Assembly (NCBI GenBank): GCA_900019385.1
Contig: FIZJ01000006.1
Coordinates: 30,593-94,592 of the forward strand
DNA length: 64,000 nt
Reading direction: 5' to 3'
Origin: an uncultured Clostridia bacterium
GTDB taxonomy: Bacteria; Bacillota; Limnochordia; Darwinibacteriales; DTU012
Each line of letters begins with the position of its first letter. Position 1 is the first letter of the stretch. The notes under the pieces are model-generated. The model had not been told where the DNA came from. It was given only the letters and a program-made list of their open reading frames with translations, and ran no database searches. The translations under genes were made by a program, and so were the position numbers. Shown here in pieces: positions 9,272-19,401 of the stretch.

Positions 9272-11281
9272 ATGTTAGAACAACCTATCACCGTCATTCC
9301 GCGCGTCGGAACACGAAAGGCGCAGTTGGCGGCGAAGTTGGAACTGCACACCCTGCGTGATGTCTTGTTTTCCTTCCCCAGAGCATACAAGGACTTCACT
9401 GCCGCCTTAAGTCCGGATCAGGCAGAAATCGGTGCGGAAGCCTTATTTCACGGTCAAATAGCCGATCTGATCGAGCGTGAACTCTCCCGCAACCGGCGCT
9501 TGATTCAGGCAAGGCTTCTGGGAAACAGGCGTGTGTTGAACCTCAGCTGGTTTACCGCTTCCTACCGCCGCGGCTTCAGCTACCAATACATGCAGCTGTC
9601 AAGAGTGGACGAGCTCTGGGTTTACGGAACGGTGAAACCAGGCCTTTATGGCCCTGAAATCGTTGGCGGAGAGTTCTACACAAGCAAGCCAAAATACAGC
9701 TGTTTTGTGCCGGTCTATCCTTTAGCGGCGGGGATCACCAACCGGATGCGCCTAGATTGGATCGAGTTTGCCCTGAAGCATCTTGATCAAATTCAAGAAT
9801 GTCTGCCCGAGCATCTATCGAGCCGCTTCCTCGGACGCCGAGAAGCTCTGCGTGCGATTCATTTTCCTCGCAGCGAGGCAGAACTTGCTGAAGCAAGGAA
9901 ACGGCTGATCTTCGAAGAGTTTTTTCTTTTTCAGGCAAGTCTCGGCGCGGCTGTGGCCAAGCGGCGGGAATCGGTTAAGCACCAACCGGACGGGACAGTG
10001 ACCAAACGGTTTCTGGAACGGCTTCCGTTCAGGCTTACAAACGGTCAGGTCAGTGCCATCGATGATGTCCGCAGGGATATGGAATCACAGCAGCAAATGC
10101 GGCGCCTAATCCAAGGCGATGTTGGATCCGGCAAAACCGTTGTTGCTGAATATGCCTGCCTGAAAGCAGTTGATTCAGGTGGGCAGGTGGCGGTGATGGT
10201 GCCGACAGAGATTTTGGCTAGGCAGATGTACGATCGGTTTACGGCCGATTTCGCCCCGCTGGGGGTATCCACGGGCTTTTTGGTCGGCAGAACTTCTTCA
10301 AAACGGCGGAAAGAAATCCTTCGTAAGGCGGCGGAACGCGACATATCAGTATTGATCGGCACTCATGCATTGATTTCGGATCATGTCCAATTCGATAATT
10401 TGACTCTTGCCGTAATCGATGAACAGCACCGCTTCGGGGTACGGCAAAGGCTGGCCTTAAGCGACAAAAGCAACGCCGATTTGCTGGTGATGTCTGCCAC
10501 ACCCATACCACGGTCATTGGCGCTGACCTTGTATGGAGACCTGAACATATCGATCATCCCCGAGCTGCCTGCAGGCCGCAAACCAATTGACACCAGGCTG
10601 ATCCACCCCAGGCAGAGGGATGATGTCTACCGGTTTGTGGTGCAGCGGGTGAAACAGGGTGAACAGGCTTTTGTCGTGTTCCCCCTGGTGGAAGAGTCGG
10701 AAAAACTTGATGCCAGGGCGGCGATCCAGGAGATGGAAAGCCTGTCAATACAGCAGTTGGCAGAGGTTCGGGTCGGGCTTGTCCACGGTCAGATGGGAAA
10801 GGAAAAAGATCAGGTTATGCAAGATTTCTACGACGGTAAACTCGATGTGCTGATCACGACGACCGTGGTAGAAGTTGGCATGAATGTATTGAAAGCCACA
10901 GTGATGGTGATCGAGAACGCCGATCGGTTTGGCCTGGCACAGCTGCATCAGCTCCGCGGCAGAGTGGGGCGGGCGGAAAAGCAAGCATATTGTTTCTTGA
11001 TCGCTGAACCCAAAACGGAGCTGGCCAGGCAGAGATTGGACATAATCAGGCATACTAATGACGGATTGAAGATCGCGGAAGAGGACCTGAAACTGCGGGG
11101 CCCAGGAGACCTGCTCGGTACCCGTCAGTCTGGTGATCCGTGGTTTAAACTTGCGGACCTGATCCGAGATCAGGCGCTGTTGGAGCAAGCTGCTCGTGAG
11201 GTGCAAAAACTTATCCGGGACGACCCTGAGTTGGAACGGCATCCTGAATTGCGCGCTGAAATAAAAAGACAGCAGCCGTAA
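9272..11281 (+). CDS. recG: ATP-dependent DNA helicase RecG
   Basis: Walker A GDVGSGKTVVA, DEQHRFGV, SATPIPRSLALT, QLRGRVGR. Confidence 0.96.
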   Translation: MLEQPITVIPRVGTRKAQLAAKLELHTLRDVLFSFPRAYKDFTAALSPDQAEIGAEALFHGQIADLIERELSRNRRLIQARLLGNRRVLNLSWFTASYRRGFSYQYMQLSRVDELWVYGTVKPGLYGPEIVGGEFYTSKPKYSCFVPVYPLAAGITNRMRLDWIEFALKHLDQIQECLPEHLSSRFLGRREALRAIHFPRSEAELAEARKRLIFEEFFLFQASLGAAVAKRRESVKHQPDGTVTKRFLERLPFRLTNGQVSAIDDVRRDMESQQQMRRLIQGDVGSGKTVVAEYACLKAVDSGGQVAVMVPTEILARQMYDRFTADFAPLGVSTGFLVGRTSSKRRKEILRKAAERDISVLIGTHALISDHVQFDNLTLAVIDEQHRFGVRQRLALSDKSNADLLVMSATPIPRSLALTLYGDLNISIIPELPAGRKPIDTRLIHPRQRDDVYRFVVQRVKQGEQAFVVFPLVEESEKLDARAAIQEMESLSIQQLAEVRVGLVHGQMGKEKDQVMQDFYDGKLDVLITTTVVEVGMNVLKATVMVIENADRFGLAQLHQLRGRVGRAEKQAYCFLIAEPKTELARQRLDIIRHTNDGLKIAEEDLKLRGPGDLLGTRQSGDPWFKLADLIRDQALLEQAAREVQKLIRDDPELERHPELRAEIKRQQP

Positions 11282-11460
11282 CCAGCTGCCGTCTCTGGGA
11301 GAGGAGAAACCGGAGGAAGAATAGAACCAAATTATTGGTCGCACTTCCTGTGCCTTTTGGGGAGGGTCAATCTCTTCATTGCTATTATGTGGCAGCAGCC
11401 CCATGGAATATACAAGGGTGGTGGCGGTATTTTTTTCCAATAGGTCAGGGAGGAGTAACT

Positions 11461-12051
11461 GTGCGAGTGATCGCGGGACATGCCCGGGGCAGACGGTTGA
11501 AAAGCGTGCGGGGCAGCCGCACGCGGCCGACTACAGATCGGGTCAAAGAGAACTTGTTTAACATTATCGGCAATCAGATTGTCCAAGCCAAAGTCTTGGA
11601 TCTGTTCGCCGGCAGCGGCGGAATCGGAATCGAAGCACTGAGCCGCGGTGCCGAAAGGGCGGTATTTGTCGATAAAGAACGCCTATGCACAGAAATCATC
11701 CGCTGCAACCTTTCGGCAACAGGTTTGTCCGAACGGGCGGAAGTCTACACCAACGACGTGTTCCGGGCTATAAAGACACTTGGACATAAACAAAGGCGGT
11801 TTGATTTCATTTATCTTGATCCACCTTATACAAGTGGTTTGGCTGACAAGGCTCTGGCAGAGATAGCACAGGGCAATCTGCTCGCCGACGGGGGAATCGC
11901 TGTTGTGGAACACAGCAGTAAAGAGGATATTGCTCAGTCCACGTTGAACTTAATTCGCATAAGACAAGCACGGTATGGAGATACGGTCCTTTCATTCTAC
12001 CGCGTTGAGGGGGATAACCTTGAAAATCTGCATATGTCCAGGCAGCTTTGA
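11461..12051 (+). CDS. rsmD: 16S rRNA (guanine(966)-N(2))-methyltransferase
   Basis: [50 protein letters not shown] 11461 with RBS GGGAGGAG. Confidence 0.94.
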   Translation: MRVIAGHARGRRLKSVRGSRTRPTTDRVKENLFNIIGNQIVQAKVLDLFAGSGGIGIEALSRGAERAVFVDKERLCTEIIRCNLSATGLSERAEVYTNDVFRAIKTLGHKQRRFDFIYLDPPYTSGLADKALAEIAQGNLLADGGIAVVEHSSKEDIAQSTLNLIRIRQARYGDTVLSFYRVEGDNLENLHMSRQL

Positions 12052-12520
12052 TCCGGTCACATACGGTCACATCGATATCATTCAGAGAGCCGCCGAACTT
12101 TTTGATCACGTTTATGTGGCAGTACTGAAAAATCCGGAGAAGCAGTCGTTTTTTACCATAGACGAGCGCCTGGAAATGCTGCACGTTTCCGTCAAAGCTA
12201 TGGCCAACGTGTCAGTGGAGAGTTTTGACGGTTTGGTGGTGGAATACGCTAGGAAAAAAGGTGCGCTGGCAATAGTCCGCGGGCTCAGGGCTGTCAGCGA
12301 TTTTGAATATGAGTTCAAACTGGCGGCCATGAATCGCAATCTCGCTCCGGACATTGAAACGGTTTTCATGATGACCAGCAGTCAGTTTTCATTCTTGAGT
12401 TCTTCTGCTGTCAAGGAGGTCGCAAGTTTCGGCGGCGATGTGTCACAGTGGGTATCGCCGGAGGTTGCGCAGCGTTTGTATGCAAAGTATCAAATCAACG
12501 AAAGGGGTAGGCGGGATTGA
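12020..12520 (+). CDS. coaD: Pantetheine-phosphate adenylyltransferase
   Basis: [31 protein letters not shown] 12020 overlaps rsmD end. Confidence 0.95.
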   Translation: MKICICPGSFDPVTYGHIDIIQRAAELFDHVYVAVLKNPEKQSFFTIDERLEMLHVSVKAMANVSVESFDGLVVEYARKKGALAIVRGLRAVSDFEYEFKLAAMNRNLAPDIETVFMMTSSQFSFLSSSAVKEVASFGGDVSQWVSPEVAQRLYAKYQINERGRRD

Positions 12521-13002
12521 ACAGGATCAACTTGATCATGCTGCTCGACAAATTGGAAGAAATCATCGACAAAGCACCAGAGATTCCTTTGACCGGACGC
12601 ATCCTGGTCGATTCGGACGAGCTGTTGGAGTTGATTGAAAAGATTCGCAACGCTGTTCCTGAGGAAGTGAAAAGAGCGGAAATCGTTTCAACGGAAAAAG
12701 ATCGCCTGATTCTCGAAGGTCAGCAGCGGGCTGAAAGAATTATCGCCCAGGCCAAAGAACAGGCGGCAAGGATGTTGAAAGAAAGCGAAATCTACCGTCA
12801 GGCCCAGCAGGAAGCTAAGCAGATTTTGGCCGAGGCTCATCAGAGGGCGCAGGAATTGATCAAGGGTTCCGAAGAATATGCCTTTGGTGTCCTTTCCCAG
12901 CTGGAGGAAACCTTGAACAAGACTCTGAAAGTGGTAAGCCGCGGGCAGGAAGAGTTGAAGAAGGATAAAGGCGGCAGCGCAGCCGCTGCCGGCAGCCAGT
13001 AG
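12517..13002 (+). CDS. Coiled-coil hypothetical protein (ATPase b-subunit/DivIVA-like helix)
   Basis: Long charged/alanine-rich helix, overlaps coaD stop. Confidence 0.7.
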   Translation: MNRINLIMLLDKLEEIIDKAPEIPLTGRILVDSDELLELIEKIRNAVPEEVKRAEIVSTEKDRLILEGQQRAERIIAQAKEQAARMLKESEIYRQAQQEAKQILAEAHQRAQELIKGSEEYAFGVLSQLEETLNKTLKVVSRGQEELKKDKGGSAAAAGSQ

Positions 13003-13004
13003 CG

Positions 13005-14207
13005 TCACTTTATCCGGAAGATGACGATCCGATTGACAATCACTGCAAAAAGTGCCAGAAGAACTATGACAGCCGTCGTCAGGCCGGCCGCCGCGAGGGA
13101 CACAAAAAGAACGGTGGGGATGGAAACACAGGCCTGACCAAGGCCAGCGATTGCTGGGATCGTGTGGCTCAAGCTTTCCCAGAGATATCCCGCAGGACGG
13201 TACAGCAGCGCCGCTGCTGTGCCTGCGCAGACAGCATGAATGATCCGTCCAACTATATATGGTTTAATGCTGATATCAGTTCCTTGGAGCATGGCCGCCA
13301 CCTGCGCATGAACCGACAAACCACTCCACCCGATAACGGCACTGACAGCCACCAGTTGTTGGATTGGCGTAGCGTTTGCCATGCTGATGGCTTGGATGCC
13401 AATGTCGATTTCCAAGATACCGGCTATCGCGGCGCCTGCCAGTTCTGCATTTATACCCAAAACACCAAACACCGATGCGGTAAGGCGAGCCAACAGGGGG
13501 ATGATCCCTACAACGCTCAGTGTCCGGGCCAAGACAGAAAAAAACGTTATGCAGCCGCCGATAAAGATCAGTGATTTGAAGCTGTTTAGGACCACTTCGT
13601 AAAAAATTGAACCGAAGCTGTCAACTTTCGCCCTGGTGTTGAACAGGGCATTTGTTTTGTTATGAGGCTTGTGTTTCTGTTCAAAAGAACCATGAAAACG
13701 CATGCAAATCCCGACTGCCAAGGTGGCGGCATATTGGGCTGCCAGCAAGGCCAGAGCCGTTTCCGGACGCCCCAACATGCCAACAGCAACCGCCCCGGCG
13801 ATAAACAAAGGGCTTGCTGTGTTTGCGAAGCTTACCAACCGTTCAGCCTCAACACGGCTGATCAGTTGATTTCGGCGCAAATCGGCGGTGACTTTCGCCC
13901 CTAAAGGAAACCCCGATGCCAAGCCCATGGCCAAAGCCGCGGCGCCAGCGCCGGGAATGCGGAAAAGTGGGTACATCACTGGCTCCAAAAGAGTGCCCAA
14001 CCAGTGGATTACTCCGAACCTGATTAACAATTCTGCAGTGACTAAAAACGGAAAGAGCGCCGGGAGGATCACATCGAACCAGAGCTTAACACCTTCCAGT
14101 GAAGCTTGGAATGTGTTTTTGGGGAACACTACGAGAGCAAAGGCAAACAACACGCCCACCGCAGCCGTGGTGTATCTTCGGATCCGCAAGCGGAGTCCGG
14201 CTTTCAT
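13005..14207 (-). CDS. ylbJ: Sporulation integral membrane protein YlbJ
   Basis: Polytopic membrane protein with YlbJ-like features (LPALFPFLVTAELL, GLASGFPLGAK); start moved to ATG 14207 behind GAGGTG. Confidence 0.85.
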   Translation of the reverse strand: MKAGLRLRIRRYTTAAVGVLFAFALVVFPKNTFQASLEGVKLWFDVILPALFPFLVTAELLIRFGVIHWLGTLLEPVMYPLFRIPGAGAAALAMGLASGFPLGAKVTADLRRNQLISRVEAERLVSFANTASPLFIAGAVAVGMLGRPETALALLAAQYAATLAVGICMRFHGSFEQKHKPHNKTNALFNTRAKVDSFGSIFYEVVLNSFKSLIFIGGCITFFSVLARTLSVVGIIPLLARLTASVFGVLGINAELAGAAIAGILEIDIGIQAISMANATPIQQLVAVSAVIGWSGLSVHAQVAAMLQGTDISIKPYIVGRIIHAVCAGTAAALLYRPAGYLWESLSHTIPAIAGLGQACVSIPTVLFVSLAAAGLTTAVIVLLALFAVIVNRIVIFRIK

Positions 14208-14239
14208 CACAAACACCTCGGTTCTTTGTCTCTGAATTA

Positions 14240-14269
14240 TAGATATGGAAGCCATACACCCTTTTATAC
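14240..14269 (-). promoter_or_regulatory. Putative sigma-E-type promoter for ylbJ
   Basis: Minus strand GTATAAA-15-CATATCTA. Confidence 0.4.
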
Positions 14270-14294
14270 CTTGCTGGAACAGAACAGGTATTGC

Positions 14295-14323
14295 TTGACA
14301 GGATCAGGCATGGTATGTATAAT
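14295..14323 (+). promoter_or_regulatory. Sigma-A promoter for yceD-rpmF
   Basis: TTGACA-17-TATAAT exact consensus. Confidence 0.8.
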
Positions 14324-14339
14324 TTATAAGGTGATTTCT

Positions 14340-14858
14340 ATGCGGATCAGAGTCTCGGCTCTTGGAAAAATAGGCAGTGTGCTGGATTTCGAGGAAGTCG
14401 CCGCCGCCAGCCAGTTCCCCGAGTTGACCAAAATCGGCTTGTCCCAGTCACCGCTCGAGCTTAATGGCACGGTGCTGAAGACAGAACTCGGTTTTTTGGT
14501 ATCCGGAACGGTATCGATGAGCTTGACACTGACTTGTTCCCGGTGCCTGACCGCCTTTGAATATCCGGTAAAAGCCGAATTCAGCGAGGAATTTGTACCG
14601 GGTGGGAAAGGGGATCACAGCGAAGCTGACGAACTAGGCGATGCGGCCCCTACATTCCAAGGTGATTGCATTGACGTTTCGGGCCTTGTCGCAGAGGCAA
14701 TAATCGTAGAGATACCCATGAAAGCGGTTTGCCGTGAGGACTGCAGGGGGCTTTGCCCGGAATGCGGCCAAGTGTTAAACGACAATCAGTGCAAATGCAA
14801 GGTAGTTCAGCCGGATCCTCGCTTGGCGGTATTGGCTGACTTGTTGAAGAATCAATGA
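14340..14858 (+). CDS. yceD: DUF177/YceD family protein
   Basis: YceD-like with CRxDCRGLCPxCG motif, immediately upstream of rpmF. Confidence 0.88.
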   Translation: MRIRVSALGKIGSVLDFEEVAAASQFPELTKIGLSQSPLELNGTVLKTELGFLVSGTVSMSLTLTCSRCLTAFEYPVKAEFSEEFVPGGKGDHSEADELGDAAPTFQGDCIDVSGLVAEAIIVEIPMKAVCREDCRGLCPECGQVLNDNQCKCKVVQPDPRLAVLADLLKNQ

Positions 14859-14892
14859 CGACTATTGTTTGCAAGAGAGGGGGATTAAGTAA

Positions 14893-15078
14893 ATGGCGGT
14901 ACCAAAGCGAAAAGTATCAAAAGCAAAAGGACGGAGTCGGCGTACTCACTGGACGCTCAAGGCTGTAAACGCTGTTGAATGTCCTCAGTGCCACAAGCCC
15001 AAAATGCCGCATCGGATCTGTTCCAACTGCGGTTATTACAAAGGGCGTCAGGTTGTGGAAGTGAAAAAAGCAGAATAG
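14893..15078 (+). CDS. rpmF: 50S ribosomal protein L32
   Basis: MAVPKRKVSKAKGRSRRTHW, CPxC...CxxC zinc ribbon. Confidence 0.96.
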   Translation: MAVPKRKVSKAKGRSRRTHWTLKAVNAVECPQCHKPKMPHRICSNCGYYKGRQVVEVKKAE

Positions 15079-15104
15079 CCAGTTTTGTTGATTGGCAGCG
15101 AAGG

Positions 15105-15137
15105 ATGATAGGGAGCGACTCTCTATCATTTTTTTTT
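15105..15137 (+). terminator. Intrinsic terminator after rpmF
   Basis: ATGATAGGGAG-CGA-CTCTCTATCAT followed by a T-run. Confidence 0.85.
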
Positions 15138-15139
15138 GC

Positions 15140-15168
15140 TTTACAACGCCGGCATATTTGGTTATACT
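15140..15168 (+). promoter_or_regulatory. Sigma-A promoter of fapR operon
   Basis: TTTACA-17-TATACT. Confidence 0.7.
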
Positions 15169-15176
15169 GAGATTGA

Positions 15177-15193
15177 TTAGTACCAGGTATTAA
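15177..15193 (+). promoter_or_regulatory. FapR operator
   Basis: Palindrome TTAGTACCAGGTATTAA just downstream of the -10, matching the known FapR box (TTAGTACC...). Confidence 0.8.
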
Positions 15194-15208
15194 CAGGAGG
15201 TCAAAAGT

Positions 15209-15781
15209 ATGGTATCCAGGCGCCAACGGCGGCGCAGCGGACTTCAGGCACTCCTCGAGAAAGAGCCGTTCCTTACCGACAGGCAGATTGCCGAATTGCT
15301 CGAAGTCAGCGTGGCAACTGTACGGTTGGACCGAATGGCGTTGGGTATCCCTGAGCTAAGGGAACGCATCAAGGCTGTCGCCGAGGAAAACTACGCCAAG
15401 CTGCGGGCATTAGAAGGCCATGAAGTAATCGGTGAACTGATCGATCTCAGTATTGGGCGGGAAGCGCTTTCAGTATTGACGACGACTCCAGACATGACCT
15501 TTAAACGCGCTGATATTTTAAGAGGCCACTATCTGTTCGCCCAGGCCAATTCCCTTGCAGTCGCCCTTGTGGATGCCGAAATCGCTTTGACAGCCTCAGC
15601 CCGGATCCGGTTCCTGCATCCTGTGGCCGGCGGCAGGCGGGTGGTTGCTAAAGCGAAGCTGGAAAAAAAGGTCGGGTCAAGACACACAATCAAGGTGGAG
15701 AGCCGTGTCGAGCAGCAGAAAGTTTTTGAAGGCGACTTCGTCGTCGTTGCACTGGAGAAAAAGGAGAGTGATACCCATTAA
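15209..15781 (+). CDS. fapR: Fatty acid and phospholipid biosynthesis regulator FapR
   Basis: N-terminal HTH (TDRQIAELLEVSVATVRLDRMALGIPELRER) plus hot-dog domain; upstream of plsX. Confidence 0.93.
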   Translation: MVSRRQRRRSGLQALLEKEPFLTDRQIAELLEVSVATVRLDRMALGIPELRERIKAVAEENYAKLRALEGHEVIGELIDLSIGREALSVLTTTPDMTFKRADILRGHYLFAQANSLAVALVDAEIALTASARIRFLHPVAGGRRVVAKAKLEKKVGSRHTIKVESRVEQQKVFEGDFVVVALEKKESDTH

Positions 15782-16772
15782 AATCGCGGTTGACGGTTTT
15801 GGAGGAGATTACGCCCCCGAGCAGGTGGTTGCCGGATGCCTGCAGGCGGCGAGTGAGGATCGCATCCCGATTCTGCTTACCGGGGATCAGGCGGTGCTGG
15901 CTCCGTTGATCGCCGGAAGACCGGGAAGTGAATTGATCGAGATAGTCCATGCTTCGGAACAGATCGGCATGGACGAAGCTCCTGTTGAAGCGGTACGGGC
16001 GAAAAAAGACGCTTCGTTGACTGTGGCTGCCCGCTTGGTGAAGGACAAGGAAGCTGCAGGCTTGGTCAGCGCGGGCAACACAGGCGCATGCATGGCAGCG
16101 GCGCTGTTTATCATAGGAAGGATTAAAGGGATTGAGCGCCCGGCGATTACCTCCTTGATGCCTACCGTCAAAGGGATATGCCTAATGGTCGATGTGGGTG
16201 CCAATGTCGACTGCCGGCCGAGCCATCTGGCTCAGTTCGCCCAAATGGGGGCAATCTATGCTCAGAGGGTTTTGGGACGGCCTAATCCCAGAGTCGGATT
16301 GTTGAACATCGGCGAAGAACCTTCGAAAGGCAACGACGCAGCCCAAAAGGCCTATCAGCTTTTGAGCTGCGCTGATATCAACTTCATCGGCAACATCGAA
16401 GGCCGGGACATTCCCGGTGGAGAAGCTGATGTTGTAGTCTGTGACGGTTTTGTAGGCAATATCGTGCTGAAGTTTGCCGAAGGATTGGGGTTGGGAATGT
16501 TTTCCATGCTCAAGGAAGAACTGACCGCCTCCCTGCCCCGGAAGCTGGCTGCAGCAGTGCTGCGCCCGGGATTAGCCAAAATCAAAAAGAAGATGGATTA
16601 TGCTGAGTACGGTGGAGCTCCGCTTTTGGGTGTGAAAGGGACCGTGATCATTGCCCACGGCAGTTCCAATGCCAAGGCCATACGAAATGCAATCCGTGTT
16701 GCGAAGGAAGCGGCCTCAAACGGAGTGGTGGATGCTATAGCACAATTGATGGCAGGTGGAATTAGTGAGTAG
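15768..16772 (+). CDS. plsX: Phosphate acyltransferase PlsX
   Basis: IKIAVDGFGGDYAPEQVV...; GTG 15768 behind AAGGAG; ORF-track start at 15645 lies inside fapR. Confidence 0.94.
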   Translation: MIPIKIAVDGFGGDYAPEQVVAGCLQAASEDRIPILLTGDQAVLAPLIAGRPGSELIEIVHASEQIGMDEAPVEAVRAKKDASLTVAARLVKDKEAAGLVSAGNTGACMAAALFIIGRIKGIERPAITSLMPTVKGICLMVDVGANVDCRPSHLAQFAQMGAIYAQRVLGRPNPRVGLLNIGEEPSKGNDAAQKAYQLLSCADINFIGNIEGRDIPGGEADVVVCDGFVGNIVLKFAEGLGLGMFSMLKEELTASLPRKLAAAVLRPGLAKIKKKMDYAEYGGAPLLGVKGTVIIAHGSSNAKAIRNAIRVAKEAASNGVVDAIAQLMAGGISE

Positions 16773-17760
16773 TGGTGTTGGGATCCTCGGCCTAGGAAAA
16801 GCAGTGCCGGAGAAGGTGTTGACTAACCAAGACCTGGAAGCGATGGTAGATACCAGCGATGAATGGATTACAACCAGAACCGGCATCAAACAGCGGCACA
16901 TCGCCGATCCGGACACAGCAGCGTCCGATTTGGGGTACGCAGCGGCTGTGGAGGCATTGGCCAACGCTCATGCTGACGCAGGTCACATTGATTTGATCAT
17001 CGCCGCGACAACCACACCTGACATGCCTTTTCCTGCTACGGCCTGCCTTATCCAGGACAGGCTGAAAGCAAGGCATGCGGCGGCGTTTGATGTGGCGGCT
17101 GCCTGCTCAGGGTTCATGTACGGAGTTGAAGTTGGCAAAGCCATGATGGCGGCGGGTTACCAAAAAGTGCTGGTGATCGGTGTGGATGTGATCAGCAGGC
17201 TGATTGACTACAAGGACCGCTCCACCTGCGTTTTGTTCGGTGATGGAGCCGGGGCGGCTGTATTGGGCGCTGTCAGACCAGGCTATGGCATTCTGGCATC
17301 AGAAATCGGAGCTGACGGATCCGGGGCAATGCTCTTGCACGTTCCGGCGGGAGGATCTCGGATTCCCCCGCAGATTCAAAGCATAGAGGCTGGCCAGCAC
17401 TATGTGAAAATGTGCGGCCGGGAAGTCTACAAGTTTGCAGTGCAGATTATCTGTGAGTCAACGGAGAGAGTGTTGGAAAAGGCAGGAGTGTCGGTTGACC
17501 AAATCCGCTGGTTCGTGCCGCACCAGGCGAACGTGCGGATCATTCAAGCGGCGGCGGAAAGACTAAAGCTTGATGCTGATCGGGTTTATGTCAATGTCGA
17601 TCGCTACGGCAACACCTCCGCCGCCAGTGTACCTATCGCCTTGGCGGAATTGGTGGAGAGTAGGAAGCTTAGCGAAGGAGACTTGATTCTGATGGTAGGG
17701 TTCGGCGCAGGGTTGACCTGGGGTTCGGCAGTATTGCGCTGGGGAGGCTTCGAACTATGA
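16756..17760 (+). CDS. fabH: Beta-ketoacyl-ACP synthase III
   Basis: TSDEWITTRTGIKQRHIA, AAACSGFMYG, WFVPHQANVRI, NTSAAS. Confidence 0.96.
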   Translation: MELVSSGVGILGLGKAVPEKVLTNQDLEAMVDTSDEWITTRTGIKQRHIADPDTAASDLGYAAAVEALANAHADAGHIDLIIAATTTPDMPFPATACLIQDRLKARHAAAFDVAAACSGFMYGVEVGKAMMAAGYQKVLVIGVDVISRLIDYKDRSTCVLFGDGAGAAVLGAVRPGYGILASEIGADGSGAMLLHVPAGGSRIPPQIQSIEAGQHYVKMCGREVYKFAVQIICESTERVLEKAGVSVDQIRWFVPHQANVRIIQAAAERLKLDADRVYVNVDRYGNTSAASVPIALAELVESRKLSEGDLILMVGFGAGLTWGSAVLRWGGFEL

Positions 17761-18626
17761 TTGCAGTCGCTTTTCCAGGCCAGGGTGCGCAGTATGTGGG
17801 AATGGCCGGAGAGCTGGACCAGATGCGCTTAGAGTATTTCGCCCGGGCAAGCGATTTATTGGGCTATGATTTGCTGGAGCTGTGCCAAAAAGGCCCAATC
17901 GAACAACTCTCCAACACCCGTTACGCTCAGCCGGCGATCATGGTGGCTTGTATCAGCCATTGGGCAGCTTTAACCCAGAATGTAAGGCCCGATGTGCTGC
18001 TTGGGCACAGTCTTGGCGAACTAACCGCATTGGTTGCCGCCGGCGCTGTTGGTTTCGACGATGGAGTACTGATTGCCGCCAAGCGGGGGGAGTTGATGGA
18101 CGTGTACGGCGGCGAAGGCCGGATGGCCGCTGTCCTAGGTCTGGATTTGGACGCTGTGGAAGCGATTGTGGAACAAGCTTCCGGGCATGGAACGATTGTC
18201 GTAGCCAATTACAACAGTCCAAGCCAATTTGTGCTGGCAGGCACGGATCAAGCGGTTGAACAAGCGGAAAAACTCGCTTTGGAGCGAGGAGCCAAGCGGG
18301 TAGTCAAGCTTAGAGTAAGCGGCCCGTTTCATTCGCCGCTGATGCAGGAGGCGGCAGAACAGTTTGCATGTTATCTCCAGAGCATCGTGTTCGCAGATCC
18401 CATGATTCCAGTGATCAGCAACGTCAACAGTGGCTTGATTACTCGTGGAGATCAGGTTAAAATGGAACTGGTCAACCAAATCGCCAGCCCGGTGCGGTGG
18501 ATCGACAACATAAAGGCTGCTGAACGGATGGGCGTCCGAAGATTGATCGAAGTCGGCCCAGGAAATGTCTTAATCAACCTTGCCAAGCGGATAACCAAAG
18601 ACATGGAGCTTGTCTCCTTTCCATGA
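17757..18626 (+). CDS. fabD: Malonyl-CoA:ACP transacylase
   Basis: FPGQGAQYVGM, LGHSLGE motifs. Confidence 0.96.
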   Translation: MIAVAFPGQGAQYVGMAGELDQMRLEYFARASDLLGYDLLELCQKGPIEQLSNTRYAQPAIMVACISHWAALTQNVRPDVLLGHSLGELTALVAAGAVGFDDGVLIAAKRGELMDVYGGEGRMAAVLGLDLDAVEAIVEQASGHGTIVVANYNSPSQFVLAGTDQAVEQAEKLALERGAKRVVKLRVSGPFHSPLMQEAAEQFACYLQSIVFADPMIPVISNVNSGLITRGDQVKMELVNQIASPVRWIDNIKAAERMGVRRLIEVGPGNVLINLAKRITKDMELVSFP

Positions 18627-18651
18627 AGAATCCAGGGAAGAGGTGGACAAA

Positions 18652-19374
18652 GTGAATGAGTTTGCTAGAGCAGCGATCGTTACCGGGGCATCCCGCGGCA
18701 TCGGCAGGGCTATTGCTTTAAGGTTGGCTGAAGCAGGAATGCGCGTTGCGGTGTGTGCCCGCAGCGCTGCGATTATGTCAGCATTTGACGATCCCCGTAT
18801 CATGCCATTTCAGGCTGATGTGGGAGACGCCGGGCAGGTTGAGGCGCTTGTCAACCGAGTCTTGGAGCGATACGGCCGAATCGATGCGGTAGTCAACAAT
18901 GCCGGCATCACGAGAGACGGTTTGCTGATGCGCATGAACGACGTTGACTGGGAGCAAGTCCTTAAGGTCAACCTAACCGGCACGTTTAATGTGTGCCGGG
19001 CAGTGATCCGGCAAATGTTAAAACAGCGTTCAGGCCGAATTGTCAACATAACTTCGATCGTCGGGGTGGCCGGGAATGCGGGACAAACCAATTACGCAGC
19101 CGCCAAAGCCGGGATAATCGGGTTTACAAAATCGCTGGCCAAAGAAGTCGCTTCGCGGCAAGTGTTAGTAAATGCAGTGGCTCCAGGGTATATTGATACC
19201 GAAATGACTCAGGTATTGAACAGCCAGCAAAAAGAGGCCATCGTGAACATGATCCCTCTCGGGCGGGTAGGCCGGGTGGAGGATGTGGCAGAATTAGTGA
19301 ATTTCCTGGTATCCGATGCCAATCAGTATATTACAGGCCAAGTCATTCATGTCGACGGCGGCCTGGCAATATAA
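18652..19374 (+). CDS. fabG: 3-oxoacyl-ACP reductase
   Basis: SDR: TGASRGIGRA, NNAGITRDGLLMRM, YAAAKAG; GTG 18652 with RBS. Confidence 0.94.
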   Translation: MNEFARAAIVTGASRGIGRAIALRLAEAGMRVAVCARSAAIMSAFDDPRIMPFQADVGDAGQVEALVNRVLERYGRIDAVVNNAGITRDGLLMRMNDVDWEQVLKVNLTGTFNVCRAVIRQMLKQRSGRIVNITSIVGVAGNAGQTNYAAAKAGIIGFTKSLAKEVASRQVLVNAVAPGYIDTEMTQVLNSQQKEAIVNMIPLGRVGRVEDVAELVNFLVSDANQYITGQVIHVDGGLAI

Positions 19375-19401
19375 TCAGTTGGAGCAAGGAGGTGACATTG
19401 G

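Noticed and set aside
11387-11443. 18-codon ORF MWQQPHGIYKGGGGIFFQ between recG and rsmD
   Set aside because: No properly spaced ribosome-binding site; too short to support.
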